From the NCBI GenBank assembly GCA_011109175.1, contig RDEW01000029.1, positions 158,158-222,157 on the forward strand: a stretch of 64,000 nucleotides of DNA, in the 5' to 3' direction. The notes under the pieces were generated by a model. That model searched no databases and was not told where the DNA came from. It was given only the letters and a program-made list of their open reading frames with translations. The stretch is from Dicyema japonicum. Lineage: Eukaryota > Dicyemida > Rhombozoa > Dicyemidae. Position 1 is the stretch's first letter. Each line of letters opens with the position of its first letter. This document shows positions 11,814 through 21,751 of this stretch, one piece after another. Both the position numbers and the translations under genes were made by a program.

Positions 11814-11990
11814 TTATTGTTGGCATTTAGGGTATTCCATGTTCCGTAGCCTGTCAGGGTCCTCCTCACCTCTGAGACGTCTCCCGATTTTCTTAAAATC
11901 TTCAAGAGCGATCGCTAGGGTTGTCCTTGGTCGACCACGGAAACGCGGAAAGTACAGAACAAAGTAATCCTCCATGCCTACGTTCAGGGG
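11814..11990 (-). mobile_element. LINE C-terminal fragment
   Basis: The minus frame reads FRGRPRTTLAIALEDFKKIG, resembling the GRP+TL...+DLK tail found after the RT of some LINE polyproteins. Short and isolated. Confidence 0.5.
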
Positions 11991-12459
11991 TCCCCAGGTC
12001 CATACGATATATAAAGTAAACTTTCTTAAATTTGCCAATTCTCAGATTTGCCATTTTTTTAAGAAATTTTCAATTTTTATTGGAAATTTATTTTTCCAAT
12101 CCAAGTCGTTGATATACCTGCGATCAAACTTATAACCTGGGTGAAACTGAGATTTTTTACAAGCTTATTCCATCCAATGACCGGAAGAAAAGTCAATTTT
12201 CCCCTCTCATTGCTTGCCATAGAATTTGGAAAATATTACAAAAATGCTACAGGAAAATTCAGCCAATGGATTTGGGAATTATTAAAACAAGTCCACTTTA
12301 ATAGACACAAATTGGAGTGTCTTACTGGATTATTGGAAAAAAACGTGTCAGTTTATGAATCATAAAATTTGAACCATAAAGACACAGTTCTATTTATAAA
12401 TGGACTGGGAAGATGTATTCCCTGAAACAATCGAAAATTGTTTTAAAATTCTAAAAAAA

Positions 12460-12670
12460 TTAAAATAATTCCAAAGACCAAGGGTAACCAAACTAACTGA
12501 CTTCTTGATCCTGACTCGTTCCAGCGTTCCAGAACTTGTTTCCAGGTAACGGCCTTGTCCCCGGGGAAAGAATAGAGGATCCTTTTGATGTCGACCAGGC
12601 ATTGGGCGTCTCCTCAGTAAGTTGAATCCAATGATGCCGTTAAAAGGAGAGAAAATAATTTTTGACATTA
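12460..12670 (-). repeat. SINE-like repeat family C inserted in Tigger copy 2
   Basis: It shares the block gactcgttccagcgtt ... gggcgtctcctcagt with 52,200-52,370 and 58,800-59,070. It interrupts sequence that is continuous in the Tigger copy at 39.6 kb. Confidence 0.6.
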
Positions 12671-12806
12671 TATCCACATAAGAAATATTAAGACGGATAT
12701 TCATGATCCGATTGAAATCGAAGAATTTATGTAAATTATTATGAAAAAATGCAATAGAAGAAATAAAATCATTATTTGATGATAATGAGATACTCATTTA
12801 CGAAGA

Positions 12807-13125
12807 TAATAATAATAGCCTTTTCACGAGAGCCATAGTATTTATAGCTTCGCATAGGCAGGATACACAATTATTTAAGGAAAGAACAGTTAATTTTGAC
12901 TAATCGTAGAACCAAGGAAAGATCTTCATTTCTTTTTCTTGTGTGAGTGTCCTTTCTAGACAATCCAGTTCCGCAGTGAGTATCCACTGATGACGGCGTC
13001 ACTCGTCAAACCCTTTTGGCATTGTAGATGCGTGGAACCTTCCACCAGGTGAACAGAAGCGAGAATCGAACCCGTAACCTAAGCCACTTAAGCCCGACAC
13101 CTAACCACTATGCCACCCGGCCTAC
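12807..13125 (-). repeat. tRNA-derived SINE family A, fullest copy
   Basis: Read on the minus strand it starts with a tRNA-like head: A-box tggcatagtggttagg and B-box gggttcgattctc (13,050-13,120), then a body shared with 31.3, 40.9, 42.1 and 49.3 kb, and ends in a TTATT-type tail at 12,801-12,812. Flanks ttacgaaga and ctacgaaaa look like a short target-site duplication. Confidence 0.75.
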
Positions 13126-13299
13126 GAAAATACTAATTCCTAAAAAAATGAAATAGCGTCCAAGTTCCCCTGTCGTACGGAAAATCCCGTCAATCTGTGC
13201 GAGTTGGTCATACAGGGTGAAATAGGGAGCAGTCCTCAGGACACATGTAAGCCTCTGTACGTTGAGACTGTTTTTCAGGAGGAATTGTGCTGTATGCAT

Positions 13300-14265
13300 G
13301 TCAAGTGAAAGGAAAGACCACGTGGAAAATAATGAATCGTTGTCTCTTTGAGTAACAGTCGTTTTTCACGCATAGCTCTCCCCATTGCATTTATGGTGAT
13401 TGGGATCCGAGGAAGATAAGTTCTTCAGACACAAGCGGTCCAGAGTCTCTTTGAATAACAGTCGTTTTTCACGCATAGCTCTCCCCATTGCATTTATGGT
13501 GATTGGGGATCCGAGGAAGATAAGTTCTTCAGACACAAGCGGTCCAGAGTCTCTTTGAATAACAGTCGTTTTTCACGCATAGCTCTCCCCAATGCATTTG
13601 TGGTGATTGGGGATCCGAGGAATATAAGTTCTTGATAGGGTGTGAAAATACTTCCAGGCAGTAATTTTCCGAAACATGACAAAGCTTTTGAACACTTCTC
13701 TGAAAGTCCGCAATTGTAGATTTCGCATTTAGTGTAATTTAATTCCAGTCCAGCTTCCAACAGTGCTGGAATTATCACTTCCAAATCACGGAAAACAGTA
13801 TCCGGGGGTCCTCCGAGGACCGCATCATCCAGATACCATAGGTTGAGGGGCGAGCGCGAAAGTTTGGTGATTTTCTCTATTGCAAGACAAAACAATAGGG
13901 GTCCAAGGGGATCTCCCTGTTGCACTCCAGAATAGTATGAATTAGGCAGTCCTCGAAAAGTAAGGATGAAGATATGCTGTATGACTGACTCAAAAATTCG
14001 AAAATATTAGGGCATCTCTCAACACACGTCTCCAGGATATTGTCCATCTTTAGATTACTGAAGGCGCTGTTGATGTCCAGTTTGATCAGGACATGTCCCC
14101 AGGAATCTTCTAAATTGCAGTTTATGAATGTCCTCACTGAATGGACAGCGGCCTCGCATCCCAAGTGAATACCGACGCCTACTTGAGTGGGGTTTAAGAA
14201 TTTTGTGACGAGTGGAATAAAATGTCTGGAGGTAATCTTCTGAAGACAGACCCGACCGCATTATA
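13300..14265 (-). mobile_element. LINE reverse transcriptase fragment (YLDD type)
   Basis: Minus-strand pieces: GCEAAVHSVRTFINC and LIKLDINSAFSNLKMDNIL, then (13,925 downwards) MQQGDPLGPLLFCLAIEKIT and LWYLDDAVLGG. These are the RT motifs A (D...AF), B (QGDPLGP) and C (YLDD). Frameshifts between pieces show it is dead. Its 3' end carries a tandem triplication. Confidence 0.82.
13339..13650. repeat. about 105-bp unit in three tandem copies
   Basis: The block from gtctctttgaataacagtcg to acacaagcggtccaga occurs at about 13,339, 13,443 and 13,547, with the third copy running into unique LINE sequence. It lies within the LINE RT remnant. Confidence 0.8.
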
Positions 14266-14888
14266 AATTAAAAAATTCTTATAAAAATTTTGTTTTCGTA
14301 ATAAAATCAGATTTAGTTATTTTCATCGACAAGAAGTTTCCCAATAACTATTTTAAGATTATTGATTAAATTTTGGATTTTGAAATTTCCCAAATTTGGC
14401 GCATACCATATGGAACCAAAAATGGCAAATTTTGGAGAGTTTTCTACATGTCCAAACAGCCTCCATCTTGTCTCCAGGATCTCTGTGCTCCTTGTTCTCT
14501 TATAAATAATGTCTAAGAAATAAAGTATTAACTGGGCCCATGTTACAGCTAATAGTTAGCGAAAATCCGTATATAAAAACTATAATTTGTGAGTCCATCT
14601 TTGTCCTCCACAAACTTCCCCTTGAGAGGTACGGAATGACAAGTCTCCTTCGTCAATAAAGATCGGTCCTTCCAACTAAATAATTTTTTAGACCCGCCTA
14701 ATAAAATAACCCAATTAAACACTCACAAAGCAAACAATAATAAATAACCAAACACCAACATTGAATGGAAAAAATATCAAAAGAAAACGTCCAAAGTAGA
14801 AAATCATTTTTTCTTAATGACGCTTCCAGCAACTCTAGTCCGTGAACTTGCAACCCTAGTACGTGAAGAGACGGGTCTCTAAACAAAT

Positions 14889-17800
14889 TTATAAACTTAA
14901 TACATTAGTATTCCCCACTGTACTAGTTGTAGACTTATCTCCTGAAAACTTAGTCATGTCCAATTGCTCGTTAGTCCTACGTTGACCCAACATAGAAGTA
15001 GTACTCGGGGGTGGTCTCATAGGTTTATTCTCCGTTGCATTTGAAGACTGGTGGGTAGATGAAGGAACTTGTAAGGACTTTTTTGCAACACTTTCTTCCA
15101 TGAAAAGTTTGTTGCCTCCACCAATCCTGAGAGTACTCTTATCCCTCCCAATTGATGTATTCCTGGGACTTAATGTTGGCTTCAATCTACTATAGGGAGA
15201 ATATTCTTTCTTTTTAATACTGGTCCCGGCTAATACTGATTGAAAATTACTCCGTCCATCAGTCACATAAGGACTAGTCATTACTCTTCTACTGGTCCTC
15301 ACAACTTCAGCCCCCCTCTGTGTTGGTTTTTTGCTTGATGGAGTCAATAATGCTGACTTTTCCAATTTCATAGTACCTCCAGCGTTAGCTAATGTTTCAT
15401 TCCTTCTGTCTGTCCTCGAACTCATGACAGACACCGAGTTATTTGATGCGCCGCGACTTCTTCTCCCACGCATAACAGACAATGATTCATTATTTTCTAC
15501 GTGGTCTTTCCTTCCAAGCATAACAGACACCGATTCATTATTTTCCACGTGGTCTTTCCTTCCACGCATAACAGACAACGATTCATTATTTTCTACGTGG
15601 TCTTTCCTTCCAAGCATAACAGACACCGATTCACTATTTTCTACGTGGTCTTTCCTTCCAAGCATAAGAGAGGCCGATTCATTATTTTCCACGTGGTCTT
15701 TCCTTCCACGCATAACAGACACCGATTCATTATTTTCCACGTGGTCTTTCCTTCCACGCATAACAGACACTGATTCATTATTTTCCACGTGGTCTTTCCT
15801 TCCACGCATAACAGACACTGATTCATTATTTTCCACGTGGTCTTTCCTTCCACGCATAACAGACACTGATTCATTATTTTCCACGTGATGGGTCTTCCCA
15901 CTCATAGCAGACGCCGATTCATCATTCGAAACGTGATCTGTCTTCCCACTCATAACATTAACTGAACCAATCTCTGACGTGTGGTACGGATCACCAATCA
16001 TAGTATTAAGCGAATCAATATCAGGCACGTTTTCTTTGTTCGTGGCATTTACATTCGATATGTTAGACTCAACAATAGTAGAAAAGTTAGATTTATCTCC
16101 AATATCCACGATATTCTCATCCTTCTCAGAGGTCTTATGGTTTAATTCTTCAGTTCCCTTATCCTCCGATTGTGTGACAACATACTCCACATTATCCTCC
16201 GCGGCAATATCATCTCCCGTTAAAGCTGTTTCACAGAAATTCGTGGTTTTAACAGTCTCCACGTCACCTTTATGAGTTCCTGTCTCCACATCATCCTCAC
16301 AATAACATTACAGACAACCTCAATAACAATCTCTGTTAACTCCAGTGTATCCCCTTCACTATTTTTGGGGGATAAACTCACTGGTTGAGTTATAATAAAA
16401 TCCACGGGGACTTTCGAAACTCTCTCGGTTTTAATTTCCACCGGTGATTCAGCTATACGTCTACTGGAACTCTTTCCCTTAGTTACTTTAGTCCTAACAA
16501 AACTTTCCACCATCTCCAATACAGGAAAAACAAACCTCCTCATTCGTACTTTTCTTTTCAGGGAGTGCGACAGCAGCTTTTAAGCGCTTGCTCCTAGTTT
16601 GGATGGGAGAAAAGACGAGGGTGTCGGAAAGATTATCAGAAGAGAGCTTAAATATAATGAAATAGTACATCAGCCTGGGGGGAATCCGTCTTAGAGTCCA
16701 TGGATCTTTCTGTGGACTTCTGGTCTTCACACTACAATATACCTTTGTAGCCGCCTTCTGGCGTTTATTAGGATGGACTCGGGTGGATGTCCGGGATATA
16801 TGCGAGATCTCTGATGTGATGGAAGGGGTGGGAACATTCTTGGGCTTAAATATAAAGAAATCGTACATCAGACTGAGGGCAGTCACCCTTAGAGGAGACG
16901 GGTTTTCCCGAGGATTTCTGGTCATCACTACAATATACCTCTGTGGCCGCCTTCTGTCGTTTATTAGGATGGACTCGGGTGGATGTGCGGGATATATGCG
17001 AGATCTCTGATGTGATGGAAGGTGTGGGAACATTCTCGGGCTTAAATATAATGAAATAGTACATCAGCCTGGGGGGAATCCGTCTTAGAGTCCATGGATC
17101 TTTCTGTGGACTTCTGATCTTCACACTACAATATACCTTTGTGGCAGCCTTCTGGCGTTTATTAGGATGGACTCGGGTGGATGTGCGGGATATATGCGAG
17201 ATCTCTGATGTGATGGAAGGTGTGGGAACATTCTCGGGCTTAAATATAATGAAATAGTACATCAGCCTGGGGGGAATCCGTCTTAGAGTCCATGGATCTT
17301 TCTGTGGACTTCTGATCTTCACACTACAATATACCTTTGTGGCAGCCTTCTGGCGTTTATTAGGATGGACTCGGGTGGATGTGCGGGATATATGCGAGAT
17401 CTCTGATGTGATGGAAGGTGTGGGAACATTCTCGGGCTTAAATATAAAGAAATCGTACATCAGCCTGTGGGGAATCCGTCTTAGAGTCCATGGATCTTTC
17501 CGTGGACTTCTGGTCTTCATTACAATATACCTTTGTGGCAGCCTTCTGGCGTTTATTAGAATGGACTCGGGTGGATGAACTTGATTTACTTGAAATTTCA
17601 GACGTCATGGAAGGGGTGGGAACATTCTCAATCACCTTTGGTTCGGTGCAAGGCTGTTGGGGAACTGAATTTAGACACGTGGTATTATTTGGAATTCTTG
17701 ATTCAAATTCTCGAAGCTCAGCATCGGAGTTGATATTGAGGAATCTAGCAGCAATCTCTGCCGAATAGCGTTGACTATAAATATACAAGACGTGTACTTT

Positions 17801-18079
17801 TCTATGATGGAGAGAACCTTCGTTTCAACGACTTCTACGCTTGATTTAAGGGCCTTTATCTCTTTGACTACATCGAACAAGGAAGACTTAAAATTAAAAA
17901 AAATAAAACTTCGCGATGTTTGTTTTCTTCTAAATTTAACTTCTCAGCAGAAACCCTCTCGTTTCGGGCCATAATCGAGAAATTTAGCAACTCCTTATAC
18001 TTCTCAAGCAGTTTTTGATCTTTAATTCAACAATTATTTTACATTTTATTTCATGATCAGGATACTGCGGGTAACTCAT
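14889..18079 (-). CDS. 951-residue coiled-coil and repeat protein, 15 micro-introns
   Basis: Minus strand, ATG at 18,079-18,077, stop at 14,891-14,889. Exons: 18,043-18,079; 17,910-18,019; 17,798-17,886; 17,531-17,774; 17,459-17,509; 17,335-17,436; 17,261-17,311; 17,137-17,238; 17,063-17,113; 16,939-17,040; 16,867-16,917; 16,743-16,844; 16,669-16,719; 16,536-16,646; 16,319-16,513; 14,889-16,295. All introns are 21-23 nt, GT...AG, and frame is kept throughout. The N-terminus (MSYPQYPDHEIKYQKLLEKY onward, about 100 residues) looks coiled-coil. Next come alternating 17-residue (KSTERSMDSKTDSPQAD) and 34-residue (PENVPTPSITSEISHISRTS...) exons. The last exon holds about twelve 16-residue repeats (MRGRKDHVENNESVSV) and a basic Ser/Thr/Pro-rich tail with SPYSRLKPTLSPR. 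No family recognised; a disordered scaffold or cytoskeletal/chromosomal protein is a guess. Confidence 0.82.
15430..15990. repeat. 48-bp coding minisatellite, about 12 units
   Basis: Unit of 48 bp (for example ttttccacgtggtctttcc within each) encoding a 16-residue repeat on the minus strand. The edge units are diverged, the central ones nearly identical, as expected from ongoing unequal exchange. The opposite strand is also open through the array because 48 is divisible by three. Confidence 0.93.
16647..17510. repeat. 198-bp tandem units, each exon-intron-exon-intron
   Basis: The marker ctgatgtgatggaagg recurs at 16,811, 17,007, 17,205 and 17,403, a period of 196-198 bp. Each unit contains, on the minus strand, a 51-nt exon, a 22-nt intron, a 102-nt exon and a 21- or 23-nt intron. 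The unit starting at 17,530 is a diverged outer copy. Exon 16,867-16,917 is also diverged (KSSGKPVSSKGDCPQSD). Confidence 0.92.
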
Positions 18080-18123
18080 AACAAACAAGTTTAATGCGAG
18101 CCTTTATTTATTGTATTTATTAT

Positions 18124-18517
18124 TTATTTATTGTATTTATTAATAATATTATATAACATATTAAAGATATGATCCTCAAAAAAATCCAGGACTTGATGAA
18201 AACCTCGTGCAGCACAAAAAGTTAAAAATCTGTCCTGGATGTCTAAAAACCTCTCCAGCTGACAACCTGTTCGGTCTACAATTCCTTGACAAATGTGAAA
18301 CACCGGAAAAGTCGGTTCACTGCTTTTAGCTTCCCACAAATAAAAGGAGAATCATACCTATCATCGGTGACAGTCTTCGAAGAATGAGCCCACTTAGTCG
18401 AGCCTCAAAACGATCCACGGATGGGTTCTTAATAATGTAGTCAAAAGCTTTGGTATCAACAAGTTTCTGGGATTCTGATGGAACCAGAGCTTGACACGCC
18501 TCTACTGAAATCACCAT
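18124..18517 (-). CDS. small or partial gene, unknown
   Basis: Two minus-strand frames (from 18,517 and from about 18,331) join through a 28-nt GT...AG intron ending tgtgggaag, giving ...LSGLILRRLSPMI|AKSSEPTFPVFHICQGIVD... and ending FNMLYNIINKYNK at 18,124. Bases 18,506-18,528 also look like a 23-nt intron (gtaaatcc...gatttcag on the minus strand), so there may be more exons upstream. The gene lies just upstream of the 951-residue gene on the same strand. No domain recognised. Confidence 0.45.
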
Positions 18518-18529
18518 ATGGATTTACAA

Positions 18530-19479
18530 GACTATTTGAACAAAATCTGACAATCGGCCTCGTCACTATGCCTTTTTTGTTTTCAACGATCAGAAGACAG
18601 ATCCCACGACTGGATGGATCGTTTGATAACATTATTTAGTGAGGTATGTCTCGGGTACCTAAATGATCCGTTCAGAGAGCGCCGGGATATCTTCAAGACG
18701 TACGTGACCGCATAGAGTGGTGGTTAGAGACAAATGTGTTATCTACAACCTCACGGAAGTCACATATTTTAATATTACTTCAATGGAAAGTCGACCGACT
18801 CTCCACCATTCCTATACGAAGGTTGAAGTTCGCAAAGACAATTTAGAGAATACAAGACATCATTGGCATCTCCCAAAGATGAGCCTAAAAATGACTTTCA
18901 ATCCTCAGCTACCAGAACCCTACAGAATTTTCCGAATCTGTGGCAAAACCATCCCCTTGAGGTTCTTTTTAAGAAAGTTATCACGTTCTTTATCTCCCGA
19001 GAACTTTTGGTAAAACCCTTAATCCTCCTCCGCTGAGAAAGTTCGCAAGTCATCTTTTGATTTTGGCAGGTATTCACGGGCTGAGTCTAAAGCCAATGTG
19101 TGCCCAGTGAACGTACTAACGACATGTGTGTTTAGTTGACCTGTGTCTTTGGGGGTGCGTCTCTTTTATGACCGTAGGAACTGGATCTATTAAACTCCTA
19201 ACTCAGTGATTCGGGGGTTGAATCAACTGTTTACTATGTCTCATTAACTTTCCACGTTAGTGTCTTCAAATTCGATTTCTAGCGAATGAGGAGTATCTTG
19301 GGGGTTCTTTCATTAATATTTTTCAGTGACTGTAGACGTTGTGCTTATCTCATTTATGCCATTAGCAGTGAGAAGTACTGCTTAATTGGATTTGGAATAA
19401 TTAGTTTCATCGATCATACAAATACGCGTCATTGCGTAATTAACGACCTCCCTGACGAGGCCCAGGAGGTGGACAAATT
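18530..19479. other. no confident gene
   Basis: A plus-strand tail (LFSEVCLGYLNDPFRERRDI then a stop near 18,715) reads like the end of a coding exon but has no supportable upstream part. The rest is unassigned. Confidence 0.25.
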
Positions 19480-19528
19480 TCAACGGAACGAAGATAGACA
19501 GATAAGAGTTCGGTAGATTAGAAGATGC

Positions 19529-19860
19529 TTAGAGAGATCTTGTGATGAACAAGCTCGCAAAAATGTGTTCAAAACAAGTATTAAGATTGGTAATGTTACA
19601 CATGAGTGGAAGAAGCCGATTGTACGGATGATAGCGAAGACAGGAAAACCGAGGAAGGATCCAGCGAGCTTCCGCCGGATCAACCTGAGTCTCTCTATTT
19701 CTAAAATAGTGGAACAAATCGTCTTCCAGGGGATTCAAATACTGGAAAAACGACTATTTCAGAAAATATCAATTTGGGTTTCATCCAGGACGACCCTGTG
19801 GTGATTGCCTGTTTCATCTCAACTCCGAGCCATCCAAGGACAGAGATTCCAAATGTTTTT
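19529..19860 (+). mobile_element. LINE RT N-terminal fragment
   Basis: IGNVTHEWKKPIVRMIAKTG, then PASFRRINLSLSISKIVEQI, matches the W....V..I.K.G......FRPISL...+K..E region of jockey-like RTs. It ends in stops and truncates. Confidence 0.7.
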
Positions 19861-19980
19861 GAAATGTCATTTGTCTTGACATTTCATATTCCCCATTGTG
19901 GGAACCCCTCTAGTAAGGAATACCGATAGCATCATAACAACAGCCCCGAGTAGTAATGTTTCTATTATTAAAATTTTGTG

Positions 19981-20213
19981 ATTTTCAAATCCGTTAATAG
20001 TCATATACGCAATCACTAATCTCAGCAATCATTCATAATAAAATCATTTCCAAGAATATTATTTTCTCAAATTATAAATAAAAAAATATTTATAATAATC
20101 GATGATCAGCTGGTAAAGTTATTGTCAAGTTGATGTTAGCTTTGATACTTACGACTCGGTTTAAATAGCGTGAACTGCGTTAGCTGTAAGCGAGAAGACC
20201 ACAGCAAACCATA
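19981..20213 (+). promoter_or_regulatory. conserved upstream region of lectin gene 1
   Basis: About 230 bp before the ATG is nearly the same as 21,520-21,751 before lectin gene 2, including an AT-rich block and a TATA-like tttaaatag about 55 bp before the ATG. Conservation may reflect recent duplication rather than constraint; the promoter role is inferred from position. Confidence 0.5.
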
Positions 20214-20991
20214 ATGAGGCTTTTACTAATTTTTATTATTTTCGAATTTATTCAGTCAGGTATTCGAGTTGGTTCATAAAGACATCTTCACAATGATAAC
20301 GTACGACAACAAAGTATATTACTTCTCAGATGAACACCTCATGCAGAGACAGTATTTTTTCAGATGTGAAAAAATTGGAACCGTACCAGTGGAAATAAAA
20401 AATCAAGCAGAAAATGATTTTATAAAGAGTCACTTTTAGCTTCAACTGTAGATGTGATAACTACAGACCATCTTATTGGAATAACACACATCAACGATAA
20501 CAATAACACTTATATATCAACCGATGCTCAAATTGTTATAAATTGCATGTTATCTCAGGAATATAGCAATTGGGAACCTTCTACCAAATATCCTGGATAT
20601 AGGGTCAAGATATCGAGCACTACAGGACTATGGTATAGCACATACGATAAGAAATTTCCTTATATTTGTCAGCGAAGTATTCTTTTAATTAACCAGATCT
20701 TTCAATAACCACGACGAGTACGACTTCTACATCCACCAAATCAATGACTTCCACTTTTATGAAGTTAATGGATAATGCCGAAGAGGCACAAAACTCTAAA
20801 ATGAGTCAAAATAGTAAATATCATTGTTATATAATTAAGGGAGTTCATATATTTTTATTTTGGTTTTTTTAGTTATTTTTGTTGGATTGATCGCGGCGGG
20901 AATTCTTGTTTGTTTCGTTTACAAGCGAAATATTTTACTGTTTTTGGAAAAAGTCCAGTTGAATATATTAAAAACTCAACTAACAAATTAA
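20214..20991 (+). CDS. type I membrane protein with C-type lectin-like domain, copy 1 (228 aa)
   Basis: Exons 20,214-20,259, 20,282-20,428, 20,452-20,676, 20,697-20,813, 20,840-20,991; introns 22, 23, 20 and 26 nt. Signal peptide MRLLLIFIIFEFIQS; then a C-type lectin-like domain with TYDNKVYYFS at the start, DHLIGITHI (the WIGL-equivalent), EYSNWEP and the final FPYICQ cysteine; a Thr/Ser-rich stalk (ITTTSTTSTSTKS); a TM segment (VIFVGLIAAGILVCFV) and a short basic tail. The WND calcium motif is missing, so calcium-dependent sugar binding is doubtful. Likely a surface receptor or adhesion molecule; ligand unknown. Confidence 0.82.
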
Positions 20992-21519
20992 AAATAAATG
21001 AATTGAAATTTTTGAATTAAATTTTATCATTTGCAAATTATCTATAATCAACTATCACCTTATAGCCTCTAAAGATGATCAAGTTATTTCCATCTTGGTG
21101 ACTGAATTTGAATTTGGATCTTTCTTATATACAGCGCTGTTTTTTTTTGATCAGAACTTTGGACTTGAAATGTTTTCCAAGTCATCACTTCCTCCTTGCT
21201 CACTTTATCCATGGCCCCAAGCGCACAAATCGATAATGAACTTACAAAGGAACGAAAGTCCAATATGTAGCAGTTGTAGGACTAAATTTAATATAAAATT
21301 ACAATTTCTTTAAGTACTATTAGCAACATACATAAAATCATTAAGGTTAACTTCTGACTGATAATCCTGCAAGTTTCAATTCTGGGCTGGATGATATTTG
21401 AGATTTGGGAAATCTTTTGAGACTAAAAGTTTCTGACGATTACCTTAATATTAGATTTCTAACTATCCAATTATCTAAAAATAATCTTAGACAAATCTCT
21501 TACGTAACAGAAAGTCATT

Positions 21520-21751
21520 ATTTTCAAATCCTCTAATAGTCATATACGCAATCACTAATCTCAGCAATCATTCATAATAAAATCATTTCCAAGAATATTA
21601 TTTTCTCAAATTATAAATAAAAAATATTTATAATAATCGATGATAAGCTGGTAAAGTTATTCTCAAGTTGATGTTAGCTCTGATACTTACGACTCGGGTT
21701 AAATAGCATGAACTGCGTTAGTTATAAGCGAGAATACTACAGCAAACCATA
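21520..21751 (+). promoter_or_regulatory. conserved upstream region of lectin gene 2
   Basis: The counterpart of 19,981-20,213 at an offset of about 1,539 bp; TATA-like gttaaatag precedes the ATG at a similar distance. Confidence 0.5.

Larger units (their letters stand above)
12012..14447 (+). mobile_element. Tigger/pogo-like DNA transposon copy 2, split by SINEs and a LINE
   Basis: The outer parts match the copy at 38,408-40,164: left end agtaaactttcttaaatttg at 12,014, transposase text YLRSNL.TWVKLRFFTSLFH near 12,120, the block 12,250-12,455, the block 12,690-12,800, and the right end 14,270-14,447 (ggcaaattttggagagttt). Between these lie a family-C SINE (about 12,460-12,670), a family-A SINE (about 12,807-13,125) and a LINE RT piece (about 13,300-14,265). 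The transposase is destroyed. Confidence 0.7.

Noticed and set aside
13050-13125. Functional tRNA gene on the minus strand
   Set aside because: The boxes are good, but the sequence continues into a dispersed SINE body, and I could not pair an acceptor stem.
15331-15888. Plus-strand 185-aa repeat ORF opposite the 951-aa gene
   Set aside because: It is open only because the 48-bp minisatellite is a multiple of three; the minus-strand gene has conserved splicing and unique ends, this does not.
15430-15990. CRISPR array
   Set aside because: Units are contiguous 48-bp coding repeats without spacers, in a eukaryotic gene.
16846-17520. Single 224-aa minus-strand ORF through the 198-bp units as the true protein
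   Set aside because: It reads through micro-introns. Only the spliced reading stays in frame in the units where intron length changes from 23 to 21 nt.
18717-19013. 98-aa plus-strand ORF as a gene
   Set aside because: No motif, no intron structure and no flanking support.
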